Source of the DNA: Tolypeutes matacus
Lineage: Eukaryota > Chordata > Mammalia > Cingulata > Chlamyphoridae
Assembly: GCA_026826555.1 (NCBI GenBank)
Contig: JAKSZT010053881.1
Span: forward strand, 2,647,051 to 2,711,050
Length of the DNA: 64,000 nucleotides
Reading direction: 5' to 3'
Both the position numbers and the translations under genes were made by a program. Every line of letters starts with the position of its first letter. Position 1 is the first letter of the stretch. The notes under the pieces were generated by a model. It was not told the origin of the DNA, searched no databases, and worked only from the letters and a program-made list of their open reading frames with translations. Of the stretch, positions 49,261 through 60,187 are shown piece after piece.

Positions 49261-50039
49261 TGATTTTAATGAAGAATGAAGCATTCAGTGGCATTTCCAT
49301 TTTCAGAAAACATGTGTAGAGAGCATCCTCAAAGACCTTTTAATGAGTATAAGCAAGGGAGCATATATATGTTATTCCCATGATTACACGTTCATATAGG
49401 ATCATGGATAACTGTGATAGCGGTGTGTGTTTTGCCTCACTATATGAAGAATGGGAAAGAATTGATTTTAATATAATTTTTGTATTATAAAGATTATGAA
49501 ATAAATGTTTTTTCAAGTATTCTTAGTTACTTAGGGAAAAATATATTTAAGAAGAAATTGTTCAGAGTTTCTACTTCCAGTAATGGCCAAGCAGTCCCCA
49601 TTAAATCAAGCTATTTGCAGGTAACTAGTATAAACTCATTAAAATTTTTATTAATTGAAAAAGAACAAAAACAAAAGTATGCGATAGTGTTGGAGAGAGA
49701 CCAAAACTAGGCAGAAACTGGAGTGGAGGGTTCTATGCTTGAAAGAAGGGAATGGCATTGAGTGGGTTTCTGATTTTTTTTCCTACAGCTTTAAATGGAA
49801 GGCAGGTTACAAGGGATGGTTAAAACTAGGCCCCAAAACTATAGTTTTTACTGGCTTGGAGAACCAGATGGCAGAATTTGGAGTGATCACAGCTGCTGTT
49901 AAGTGATGGAAGAAAGAATCAGAGAGGGGGACCTCAAATTCTGGGTACAAACTCTGCTTAAATCTCTTGCTGAGATATGAACTATTTATCTGCAGGGCAG
50001 ATTCCAAGCAGTCCAGCTAAGGCTAAAAGAACTGAACAG
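49261..50039. other. Intronic stretch, nothing recognised
   Basis: No exon or clear repeat seen. Confidence 0.4.
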
Positions 50040-52385
50040 AGATTTCAGCTGCCACACACTGAAGAAGAGAGAGAGTTTGGAGTTTGAGTCCTGCCTGCTA
50101 AATTGAAAAACCAATCCTCTTCAAAGAAATATAACAGAATTTGAAGTCTTTATAATAGATCATTTAAAATGTCCAAGATATAATCTAAAATTACTGGACA
50201 AGGAAATATGTTCATATTCATAAGAAAAGGCCATTAATGGAGACTAATCCCAAGATTACCCACATGTTGGATTTAGCACACAAAGGTTTTAAAGTAGCTA
50301 TTATAACTCCTCTCAAGGATGTAAAGAACAACATACTCATGATGAATAAACAAATAGAAAATCTTAGCAAATAACATCTGTAAGAAAGAACCAATGAAAA
50401 TTATAACACTGGAAATTAACAATCCTAAATAAAACTGAAAATTTTAGTGAATTTAAAAATTCACTAAATGGGCTTAACAAGAGAGTAGAGGTAGGAAAAG
50501 AGTCAGGTTATCCAATAACAAAAACAGGAAAAAGAAAAACTGAAATAAAAATTAACAGAGCCTTAGGCCATGAAGGATGAAATAAAAAATTCTAACATGT
50601 GTAACTGAAATCTAAGAAGGAAGAAAGTGGGGAAGAAAAAAAAATTGAAAAAATGAGTGAAAATTTCTAATTTTAGTGAAGACACAAACTTATAGACCCA
50701 AAAAGCTCAGCAAACCTCAAACAGGATAAATGCAAAGAAAATTCACCTAGGCACATTATAGTCAAACTGCTGAAATCCAAAGATAAACAGAATCTTGAAA
50801 GCAGCTAGAGAAAAATGATATGGGGGGGGGGACAATGATATGGGTGACTGAAGACTTCTTATCAGAAATAATGGAGGCAAAAAGATAATGGTCTGTCATC
50901 GGGCTTGTTAAAGAAAAAAGAAAAAAAAAGAAAAAGAAAAAACAAAAAACTGTTAACCCAAATTATATATCCGGTGAAAATATTTTTCAAGAATGAAGGT
51001 GAAACAAAGACATTTTCAAAAATAAAAACGAAGAAAATTCACCACTAACAGAACTTCATTAAAAGAAATCTAAAGGAACTTTTATAAGCTGCAGGGAAAT
51101 CTACCATTTGGAAATTCAGATATGTAGGAAGGAATGAAGAGTTCCAGAAATGCTAAATATGTGGACAAACAAAGGACTATTTTTTCTGTAAATATTTCTA
51201 AAGTACACATTTCATTTATATTAAAGTAAAAGCATTTGATTTATATTACAGTAAAAATTATAACTTTGCATTGTGGGGTTTATAACACATGTAGCTGCAA
51301 TGCATAAAACAATTATAGCATAAAGGACAAGGTGTTAGTAAATGGACCTATATGGCTAAAGGTTTCTTACATTTTATATGAAGCAGTACAGTACTGACTC
51401 TATGTATACCAAGGAAAGTTAGAATATATGCTGTAATCCCTAAACCAGGGGTTGGCAAACTACAGCCAGGGGGGAGCAAATCCAGACTGTTGACTGCTTT
51501 TGTAAATAAAGTTTTATTGGCGCAAAGCCATGCTTATTCCTTTATAAATTTGTAAATTCATTTACAAATTGTTGTCTAAGGCTACTTTTACACTACAGTG
51601 GCAGAGTTGAGTAGTTATGATAGAGACCATATAGTCCACAAAGCCTAAACTATTTATTTTTTGCCCCTTTATAGAAAAAAATGTGCTGACCCCTGACCTA
51701 GACTAACCACTGAAAAATAATGTGAAGAGGTATGTTAAAAAAAAGCCAATAGATTAATTAAAATAGAATTATCAAAATTATTCAATGCCAAAAGAAGGCA
51801 CTGAATGAAAAAGCAGGAGACAAAACCAAATTCCAAAATGGTAGATTTAAATAAAACCATGTTACAGTAAATTTAAAAAGAATACTCTAATTAAAGGGCA
51901 GAGGTTGTCAAAACGAATTTAAAAAGCAAGACCCAACTATAGCATAGTCACTTTAAATAAAAAAGTCACAGATACAGTTGAAAATAAATGAATAGAAAAA
52001 AGATATGCCACACAAACAGTAATTATGAGAAGGTTGGAGAGACTATCTTAATATCAGATGAAATAGATTAAAGACAAAGAATAGCACCAGAAATAAAAAG
52101 TACTAGCAGAGATAAAGAGGAACATTTTAAATTATAAAAGAGTCAGTTGACCAGGAAGAAAATAACAATCATAAATGTGGAAAAACTAATAACAGTTACA
52201 AAATACATGAAGCAAAAACTGACAAATTTAAAGCGAGAAGTAAAGAAATACAAAGTCATGGTTGGAGATTTGTAACATCCCTATTCATCAATTGATAGAG
52301 TATCTAGACAAAAAATCAGTAATGTATGAACTGTTAAAGAGTTTTTACAAGATTTAGAAAGCTAAAAAAAAAAAAAAAAAAAAAA
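50040..52385 (+). mobile_element. Old L1/HAL1-type LINE, split by a MITE
   Basis: ORF1-region order in sense: AAAGTAGCTATTATAACTCC, CATTATAGTCAAACTGCTGA, CTTGAAAGCAGCTAGAGAAA, ATATCCGGTGAAAATATTTT, AACTTCATTAAAAGAAATCT. ORF2-like sequence continues to about 52330. It ends in a poly-A run (about 52364-52384). A MITE interrupts it at 51446-51695. No intact frame remains. Confidence 0.75.
51446..51695 (+). mobile_element. hAT-Charlie-type MITE, complete
   Basis: Ends CAGGGGTTGGCAAACTAC and TGTGCTGACCCCTG are terminal inverted repeats. CCCTAAAC (51438-51445) and ACCTAGAC (51696-51703) are a decayed 8-bp duplication. The core TAAATAAAGTTTTATTGGCG matches the copy at 43230. 250 bp, non-coding. Confidence 0.88.
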
Positions 52386-52639
52386 TTTTTTAGGTTTTAA
52401 TCACCTCAATAACACAATTTTTTGTAATAAACTATCCAAATGTCCATGCCACTTCCTCTCAATTCTTCCTTTGAGTCAGATCTATGTGTGCATGGAAGGG
52501 AAGTTTAGGAAACAGTTTTGACCAAAAGACAAATATATTTTTGGTTATCTGGACTAGCAGAGTATTATATGTATTTCTAGTGTTAGGATTATGTCTTTAG
52601 AATTATGACAATTTTGAGCTTGAGGGATATTAAAGGGGG

Positions 52640-52800
52640 ATCTTAGATATCTTATCAATCTTTTTATTTTACAGATGAGGAAAATAAGATTCAGAGAGAC
52701 TAACCAATTTAACCAATGTTATATGACTATTATTAGCATGTACTAGAAAGAAGGTCAATCTGATCTCCACCAAATCTTTCTATTATACAGTTCTGCCTGC
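52640..52800 (-). mobile_element. MIR SINE relic, reverse
   Basis: ATTTTACAGATGAGGAAAAT, AAGATTCAGAGAGACTAACC and GAAGGTCAATCTGATCTCC form the complement of a MIR. Confidence 0.7.
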
Positions 52801-52988
52801 TTGTTGATAGTGCATAAATGACTAGATACACTATGATTACTATGCAGGATCAAATGAATCTTTGGAACTTGTATGATTTGCTTGGAATAATCATTCCTAT
52901 CTTCCACATGATATCAAAAGTCTATTTCAGTTAAATCAAAGAGAAGAAGAAAATGTTAGTATAGAGTTAAGTAAAACTCCATGTTTAT

Positions 52989-53020
52989 GACATTAAATCA
53001 TGAACACATGATTTAATGTC
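52989..53020. repeat. Perfect inverted repeat, 14-bp arms, 4-base loop
   Basis: Arms GACATTAAATCATG (52989-53002) and CATGATTTAATGTC (53007-53020) flank AACA. The match is exact. It lies in the 6.6-kb intron and is AT-rich; no function is evident. Confidence 0.9.
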
Positions 53021-54343
53021 TAACCCATGTCATCCAAGAAGGTAACTTTACACTTCCAGTAGTCTATGAGACTTGTTTGCCATAAGCTATGGTTATCAAA
53101 TTGTTCTAGTATCTTTTATTAGATTGAGGAAGTCAAACATCAAATTTCACATTTATCCAGACATATCTGATAAGCTGAAAATGAAGGTAAAATTCTAAGG
53201 AATATCAATGCACAAAATGAGTAAGCATTTTTAGGAAAAGGGCCTCCTTTTCCTAAAATGAGAAGACTTGATGAGCTCCAAATTTCTCCATTCACTGCAG
53301 CATATTAGCTTTGTGTACAGTGTAGCAAAGTGGTCAGAATCTACAGAAACACCATTTGCACTGATATAATAGAAACCTAAATGATGAATATTAATACTTG
53401 AGGACATCAATTCATATATAATACTACACACAATTTCTTCTTTCCTTGGATATGTCATTTTTCTCTTTTAGGTCTCTCATATGAGGCTATTGTGGGAAAC
53501 AACAGGCAGGGGACAGCGAATTTCAAAGACAAATAAATGTTGTGACAGTGACAATTACTATCACAGTCAACATTTTTATCCTATACTTTTCTGATTCCTC
53601 AGTTGCAATCTATTTATATTATCTAATTTTATAACTTCAAATTATATATTGTATACATATATGACTAATCAAAATGGCATCATTAAAATAATTATTCCAA
53701 GTGAAAGTAATTAAAAATACCCAAACATTTAATAAGCTTATTTGCTCACAGTAATATATATAATATATTTTATATGTGTGTATATGTGTATGTATGAATA
53801 CACAAATGTAAATACCTTTCCCCAGTTTGTGATGACAACCACAGAAATTGTTGGCTCTCCTCAGGGGAAAAACTGTATAATTCCGACAAGATTTTTAATA
53901 GTAGAAAAATATTTAACAGTATGTAATACCAAAACCTCTTAAAGAAGTACCATAGGAAAGCATGGTGATACACACAGGTCCATACTCCAAAGGGCCTAAA
54001 AAGCATTGAAGTTGAATTAAAAGGAACTAGGCAAGAAGCCACAAAGAAGTTTCTTATGTTAGTGTTATTACTGTACCATTGTTAAATTTATATGGTATCA
54101 CACCATTTTATTTTGAAATGGATTTTATAGAAAACCTAATTTATCACAACTCGGGTGAAGTAAAAATAAGAACAATCACCACCAGCTTATAGATAGGTAC
54201 AACCAAGAACCAACTTGCCCAGACTGAAGAAGAAAAAGAACATATATTTTCTTAGTCTAACATATTGAATGCCAAATGATAGTTGTGCCAGAGGATAAAG
54301 CTGATGGAAATTTCTCATTGCCTGATTATTTGTCACTACTTAC
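53021..54343. other. Intronic stretch, nothing recognised
   Basis: Unassigned AT-rich sequence upstream of the three-exon cluster. A TA/TG-rich tract lies at about 53750-53800. Confidence 0.45.
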
Positions 54344-54388
54344 TGATTTCCCTTGAGGTCCTCTTTCTCCAGGGTTTCCAGTTTTACC
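54344..54388 (-). CDS. COL24A1: Collagen triple-helix exon, 45 bp, contains GNPGER
   Basis: Encodes GKTGNPGERGPQGKS, five triplets. The donor is TCA|GTAAGT and the acceptor GTGTAG. The hexapeptide GNPGER has the GxOGER layout recognised by collagen-binding integrin I domains, if the proline is hydroxylated; this is a motif match only. It is the last exon of the three-exon cluster and is followed by a 6.6-kb intron. Confidence 0.9.
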
Positions 54389-54496
54389 CTACACAGGAAA
54401 GAAAATGTTTGGGTCAAGTAGTCCCTGCCCAAAATAGTAATCACACACTTGGAAAAACATTTTAAATGTTCATGTTTAATGAGAAATATTACTTAC

Positions 54497-54541
54497 AATA
54501 AGACCATGAGGACCTCTTTTTCCTTGATCTCCTTTTTCACC
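54497..54541 (-). CDS. COL24A1: Collagen triple-helix exon, 45 bp
   Basis: Encodes GEKGDQGKRGPHGLI, five triplets in a 45-bp exon, one of the standard fibrillar-collagen sizes. The acceptor is TTGTAG and the donor ATT|GTAAGT is a full consensus. Acidic and basic residues alternate (GEK, GDQ, GKR), giving inter-chain salt-bridge potential of the KGD/KGE type. It is followed after a 108-bp intron by another 45-bp exon. Confidence 0.9.
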
Positions 54542-54827
54542 CTACAAAGTATCAATACCAGTTGAGTTAGTAAAATGTACATTATGGTCTTACACATGCT
54601 AACATACACACAAAAAAATAAGGTATCAAGTATATAGTTTCAATATATTTTCCATATTGAAAATAGAACACTTTTGTGTAAAATAAAAACATTATGTATG
54701 CTTCATATTTAGATTAAGAGAAAATACAGAACCATACTTTCATCAGGAAATACATCATTTTTTAGACAAGATAAATGAGCTTAATAAAAATAAACTGCAT
54801 ATGAAATGAGAAAAAATCAATGCTTAC

Positions 54828-54881
54828 CTTGGTACCTTGTATTCCTTGTTCCCCTGAGAGACCATCTGGTCCTCTTGGTCC
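54828..54881 (-). CDS. COL24A1: Collagen triple-helix exon (first in the window), 54 bp
   Basis: Encodes GPRGPDGLSGEQGIQGTK, six uninterrupted Gly-X-Y triplets. The acceptor reads CTCTAG before the first Gly codon and the donor is AAG|GTAAGC. It is the most 5' exon seen; no collagen-like exon appears between it and the window end at 64000. The next exon follows after a 286-bp intron, making a three-exon cluster. Proline in the Y position is scarce, so this stretch of helix is probably less rigid than in type I collagen. Confidence 0.9.
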
Positions 54882-55527
54882 CTAGAGGTAGAAAGAATTT
54901 GCTGTTGTTAATTTGAAATGTCCTTTTTACTATTTTATATCCTTGCAATGCAGGCAATTTGCCTTTCTTTAGGTGACAAAGTCCTTTGGCTTGCTTCTAT
55001 GCCCTGATCACAAAAAAAGAGTACAGCTTGGGTGCATTACTGAACCCATCTGCACGGGAAACTGCAGGGGGAAATCAATCCAGCATTTTCAAGATTTAAT
55101 GCCAAATAGTATATCATATGACCACAAAAACAGCTGATTCAGTTGTTGAGGTGGCTAAAATAAAAGTTAGTTATTCAGGTATTTTGTTCACCTTATTTAC
55201 TCAGATGTCAGCAAGGATTTATTCTAAAAACAACCTTACGTCATCTTAAAAGTGGCTGGTCTGTTTGTCCATACAATCATTTTAAAGTTTCTAATAGAAT
55301 GGCATTCTTCTCTTCACATTATTAGAAGATGAATGCTGACCACACCGTATCTGCTATTGCACCTGCTTGACAGTAGTTATTGGGAAATGGTAGGAGCACA
55401 GAAAGGGAGAGAACATGATTAGGGATATTTGTGTAAATTTTAAAAATTCTCAGCTAATTTGCAATCAGTATTAATTCAGTAATAAGAGGGGACCAGCTTA
55501 AGTATTAGTTGCAAAAGTCAATGTTTA
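54882..55527. other. Intronic stretch, nothing recognised
   Basis: No collagen exon or named repeat seen. Confidence 0.45.
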
Positions 55528-55619
55528 GGGTAACGGATGTGGCTCAAGCGATTGGGCTCCTGTCTACCATATAGGAGGCCCAGGGTTTGATTCCCTGGGA
55601 GAGATATAAAGAAAAAAAA
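55528..55619 (+). mobile_element. tRNA-derived SINE monomer
   Basis: GGGTAACGGATGTGGCTCAA head with A box, GGGTTTGATTCCC B box, and an A tail ending about 55619. The usual GGTACCTCC end is lost. Confidence 0.8.
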
Positions 55620-56594
55620 AGTCATTCTCTGATAAAATGGTAGTATATATCTTTCTGCTTAAGTTATACCTTTCCTTGGAAGATCTTAAAGTTCTTTTCA
55701 AAGGACTCAATTCATTATATAACCACTAACTAACCATCTACTGTGGAAAAGGCACAGAGTTAAGTGTTATGAGAATACATATTATAAGACAGTTCCTCCA
55801 TTATGAAGCTATAGAATGATAAAATAAACCATACAAATGAGTATAATATAGGAACAGATAAGGTTGTCAAGTGCTTAAGTATTCAAAGGAGGGAGACAGC
55901 CTTAATATGTTTGTAATGGGAATGAAGATTTTTTTTTTTACAATTGGAGATAATGCTCTCCTGATTTTTTCAAAATATAAGGCACTGTAGATAGAGGGTA
56001 GTATGAAAAAAAGTTATAGAAGCAGGAAAGAAGATACTCAAGGAGTAACAAAGTAGTTTATTTAGCTGGACTATTGATTATAGGAAGATAAACAAGTACA
56101 TGTAGAAAGGAAGACTGGGATTTATAAGGTAAAGAATGGAGTTTTTAATTTAAATCAGTTGACAAAGGGGACAATGATGCAAAGCTCCCAGTATAAAATG
56201 TTGCACCTTCTCTTGTATTCTAAATGCAGTCAACTTTGGGATTAGCTTTCTATTATTAAAAAAACGCTTACTATAATAGGACTCTCTTCTAGGGTACTCC
56301 TGAGCAAGTGCAATTCTTAATCCTTTTGGGCATGTTCATGTGATTGGACTTGCACTCCATGAGGATCTATAATGCCACTGATCACACTAAAGTTAAAGCT
56401 ATAACTCCAGCTCTACAATTTCTTAGTCTATATTCAAGGTATTTCATGATCAGTCCCCAACCTTCCTTTCTGCTCCATTTTCCAATAAAAGGCTGCAATA
56501 TTAAGTTACAGGCTAGTCTCATTGAGCAGGGCCTTGATTGCCAAATTGAGGAGTTGGGACTTAATTTAACAGATCAGTAATTTTCCAAATGAGT
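55620..56594. other. Intronic stretch with faint L2 remains
   Basis: About 55715-55930 may be L2 in reverse (CATCTACTGTGGAAAAGGCA, GATAAGGTTGTCAAGTGC). The rest is unassigned. Confidence 0.35.
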
Positions 56595-56960
56595 TATTCA
56601 TTCAACGAACATTTACTGAGTACCTACATACCACGTAGGTCCCAGAGGACCTAGCAGGGAGAAGAAACAAATCTCTGACTTCATAAACATAAACAAGCAA
56701 ATATACAAAATTAAACATATAAAAATGAAAATGGTAGATAAGTGCAATGAAGAAAAATAAAGGAGATTAAGTGACCAGAGAGTGTCCAAGGTGGGGAGCC
56801 CTAATTTAGATAAGGTGGACTGAGAGTTTCTCTAAGGTGACATGTGGAAACACCTGAAGGAAGTGAATATTTTGGGGAAAATCATTCCAGCAGAAGAAAC
56901 AGCAAGTGCAAAGATCCTGAAGCGGGGGCATGTTTAGAATGCTTGAAACTGAATAACTAA
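56595..56960 (-). mobile_element. L2 LINE 3' region, reverse
   Basis: ATTCATTCAACGAACATTTA, ACTGAGTACCTACATACCAC, CATTCCAGCAGAAGAAACAG and GTGCAAAGATCCTGAAGCGG form the complement of L2. Confidence 0.75.
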
Positions 56961-57787
56961 GGATGAAAAAGAACAATGGTTAAAAGATGACTGATTTTAA
57001 GTGTGAAGGCCTTTTAAGACCTTGCTCTAAATAATCACCATCATCTTAGAGGTTCAGCAGCCGTTTTGACTCTCTTTTTCTGATTCTTTCAATGCCTTCT
57101 TTACTATTCTTGCCCTGTAAGAAAACACTTTCCTTAAAGTTTTTGGAAGAAGAAGGCTGAGAGAGTTTGAAAAGTAACAAAAGTTCAACACTCTAAAAAC
57201 ACTGCAGAAAACAAGATCTAGACAGAAAAAGTGCCCACTGGTAATTAGGCACTTAAAAACCCCTTTGCAATCTGAAATTTCTATCAGTCTTTTCTTGGTT
57301 ATTCTGGTAATGAGTAACTGGTAGAATGATGACAGTATTAATAGAAAAACAATTAGAAATGTGTTTAGCATGGAGAGGGAGGAGTGGCAGAAGATAATGA
57401 GTTCAACTTGAGATATCGGCCACACTAAAGCAGAAATCTCCAGGGATCGTGAGAGAGATTTAAAAGTCATTCTGTCTAAGTTTAAACGGTATCAGTTATA
57501 AGGATAAAGCTTCAAAAGGCCCTTAAGAAAAAGAGCTGTAAATTTAGAGTTAAAAAATATATATATTGGCTGTGAATATCCTCGCTGAACTGATTTTGTG
57601 ATAATCAGGGTAGGCTAAACATTCGCTATATTAGAAACCATGCATGTGTCCCCAGACCTAGTTTTTCTCCCTAGCTCTGGTTTTTAGAATGCTGGTGATA
57701 AACTAAGCCTGATTTATTATATGACCATCCTGTATGGGAAAAGACTGTAACTTTGGGTATCATTGGTCAACCTTAAGAGATATAGTA
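56961..57787. other. Intronic stretch, nothing recognised
   Basis: A 138-residue open frame on the minus strand (57054-57470) is leucine- and serine-rich with no family resemblance, and is probably chance. Confidence 0.4.
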
Positions 57788-58282
57788 GGGGGAAAGATGT
57801 GGCTTGGGTGGTTGGGCATCCATCTCCCATATGAAGGGACCTGGGTTCAATCCTTGGGACCTCCCAGTAAAAATTTAAAAAAAGAGAAATATAGAAGGCA
57901 TGTGGGCAATCAGGCCCCGTGAGTGGGTGAGCTGCCAGGCCCCGTGCATGGGTGCACTGCCAGGCCCCGCAAATGGGTGTGCCATCAGGCCCTGCGAGGC
58001 ATGCAGCAAGATGATGACGTAAGGAGAGTGACACAAGGGAGAGCCAAGATGAGACGCACTGAAAACCAGGAACTAAGGTGGCACAGGCAGTAGGATGCCT
58101 CTCTCCCACACTGGAGATTCCAAGGATCGAATCCTAGTGAAGACAGGAGGAGAAGGATGAGAAGAGAGGGCAAGAAATGGACAAAGAGAGTTGCCCAGCA
58201 AATAGACACAGAAACAGCAAAAACAGGGGCGGGGGGGGTATAAAAATGGATAAAAGTAAATAAGTAAATAAATTCTTTAAAA
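57788..58282 (+). mobile_element. Long tRNA-derived SINE with 25-bp internal repeats
   Basis: Head GGGGGAAAGATGTGGCTTGG with a GGGTTCAATCC B box. Then a 25-bp unit starting CAGGCCC recurs at 57911, 57936, 57961 and partly 57986. A second tRNA-like unit starts about 58075 (GGTGGCACAGGCAGTAGG). It ends with an A-rich tail. It is about 495 bp, and the same layout as the long SINE at 12200 but with different internal repeats. Confidence 0.8.
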
Positions 58283-58284
58283 AA

Positions 58285-58517
58285 TGTATAGGGGAGGAAG
58301 ATACAGACTATAGTTAGTAGTAATACTTTGATGATGCTCTTTCATGATTTGTTAACAAATGTTTCACAACAATGCAGGGTGTTTGGGGTGGGGGGTGATG
58401 TGTGGGAGCCCTGTATGATGTTATGCATGTTTCTTTTGTAAGTTCACAATGTTTACTGAATACTTATAGTTTATGTATGTTCATGTATGAATATTTCAAT
58501 AAATTGTTTTAAAAAAA
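58285..58517 (+). mobile_element. Possible L1 3' end
   Basis: Has ACTATAGTTAGTAGTAATAC, TGTTAACAAATGTTTCACAA and a final TTTCAATAAATTG poly-A signal plus A run. It resembles other L1 tails here only loosely. Confidence 0.45.
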
Positions 58518-59846
58518 TTGGTCCAAAGATGGCAAATAGGTTTCACTTCTCGGCTAAAATCAGATTAAATGGCAGATTAAGTGGTTGCTTATATATAGAG
58601 AGAGAGAGAGAGAAAAAGAAAAAAGATTTTGAGGCTGCATCTAGCCCAGGAGGAAAAACTTATAATTAACTGCCAGTTTCTGTCATGGCACATAAATCAT
58701 GTGCTGTCATGGCTGAACTAATACAAACTCTATTTTTTTAAGATGAAGAAACTGAGGCCTGAAGATGTTAAGTGAGTTGCTTGACTCATATAAATGTTCA
58801 GACATGGAAATGTACTTTGTTAAGATTATAATAATTTCTTCAAATGTTAAAAAATGTAAGAGTTAAACCTGTGAGCAAGTGAAAAAAGGACCTGACATTT
58901 AGAACAAGTTTACAAAATGAATATTAAACATTCACAAAGAGTGCTGGTTGGCATTATAATTAAATGAAATACCTCTCCCCATAAGGAATATATATAGTAA
59001 CAAAAACCACTTATTTTTATAATGTTTTAGTTTTAAAAGAATACTAAGCCAGTTTTATTGTGAAGGAGATTTATTAGCTGGAGATGCTTGCCACATTATC
59101 TTTATTCCTTCGAGATTTTGTTTCAGTTATTAGAAGATGCAGAGGGAACAAGAAAGAGAAGTTTCTCCTCTTAAAGTGATGATAAAGATAATCACAGTTA
59201 GAAAAAAGTCTAACAGTTACATTAACTAAAAGTCAGCAGAACTCTAGGAAAGTTAGTAGTACTCTATGCAAAAGTAAGCTACATAACTAAAAATTTAGCT
59301 TTATCAGCATCTATACATTTCATTTTGACCTTGGTTGCAGAAAGCAGCATCAAAATGTATATACCTACTTTGACTCCTGGGACAAAATAAGCTTTAGGAT
59401 AAGTTTTAAGAAAATTAGAAAACCATCATTATAATGAGCATCTTATCCAGTATAAAGTTATTTTCTCAACACCTACTTTAAATTACATTCATTTCCTATA
59501 AAGCTCTTGGAGATAATATCTGGCTAAATAGAAAATCAAATCTTTTTTTTTTAATCCCATTTTAAGACAGTTAAGCTTGACTGCACTGAGTGGCTTTTAG
59601 TAGATTCTGGAGTAAAAGTGTGACAGCTCAGCTACGTAAACTAAGCATGTTTCATAAAGTAACAGCTACTTGAATTTTAGGCAAAAATATTAAAGAGTTA
59701 ACCAAAATTCATGAATGACCAATTTAAACTTAAATGCATTCTATGATATAAGATAGAACTATTACTTGATATAAATGCTGAGATTTAAAAAAATGATTAA
59801 TTAGAACATTAACATAAACTGCCCATTAGTTTATTTGGGAAGACTT
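58518..59846. other. Intronic or upstream stretch, nothing recognised
   Basis: A (GA)n run lies at about 58598-58612. No exon found. Confidence 0.4.
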
Positions 59847-60060
59847 TATTTATTTTATTCTATTTTTCAGGAGGTACCAGGGATTGAACCCACGATCTCG
59901 TGCATGGGAAACAGGTGCTCAACCACTGAGCTACATCCACTCCCCAATGAGAGTTGGTTTTTTCATTTGTTTGTTTGTTTTTTGGAGGTACCAGGGATCA
60001 AACTCAGGATCTCCTATGTGGGAAGTAGGTGCTCAAACATGTGAGCTACAACTGCTCCCC
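59847..60060 (-). mobile_element. tRNA-derived SINE, dimer
   Basis: Two monomers in reverse joined by CCAATGAGAGTTGG and a GTTTGTTT run, the same linker as at 5758. Flanks TGGGAAGACTT (59836-59846) and TGGGAAGGCTT (60061-60071) are an 11-bp target duplication with one change. Confidence 0.88.
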
Positions 60061-60187
60061 TGGGAAGGCTTCTGTGAGAACTCCAAGCCCATCCCTATGA
60101 CCCCTGTAATCAATGCTAATGGGCTTCTATGAATGAAAGAAGTATCCCTTATTCACTGAACAAATGTCTTTTAACTTGGATCCAGTA

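Larger units (their letters stand above)
2992..54881 (-). other. COL24A1: Partial fibrillar-type collagen gene, triple-helix region (17 exons seen)
   Basis: Seventeen minus-strand exons with AG acceptors and GT donors encode 337 residues of Gly-X-Y repeat. All are phase 0 and start with Gly. The sizes (two of 45, twelve of 54, one of 57, two of 108 bp) are those of a fibrillar-collagen helix. Such chains trimerise in the ER and are secreted to the extracellular matrix. One exon interrupts the repeat, a trait of the COL24A1/COL27A1 clade and not of COL1, 2, 3, 5 or 11. Wide AT-rich introns favour COL24A1 over COL27A1. The gene runs past both window ends; no start, stop, propeptide or NC1 exon is present. 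The paralogue assignment is inferred, without alignment. Confidence 0.78.

Noticed and set aside
56630..56660. Possible collagen exon (GGTCCCAGAGGACC on the plus strand)
   Set aside because: Wrong strand, no splice sites and no continued Gly-X-Y pattern; it is part of an L2.
57054..57470. 138-residue minus-strand open frame
   Set aside because: No domain, no splice context in the collagen frame and no Gly periodicity.
57911..57998. CRISPR-like array of 25-bp repeats
   Set aside because: The units are tandem without spacers, inside a SINE, in mammalian DNA.
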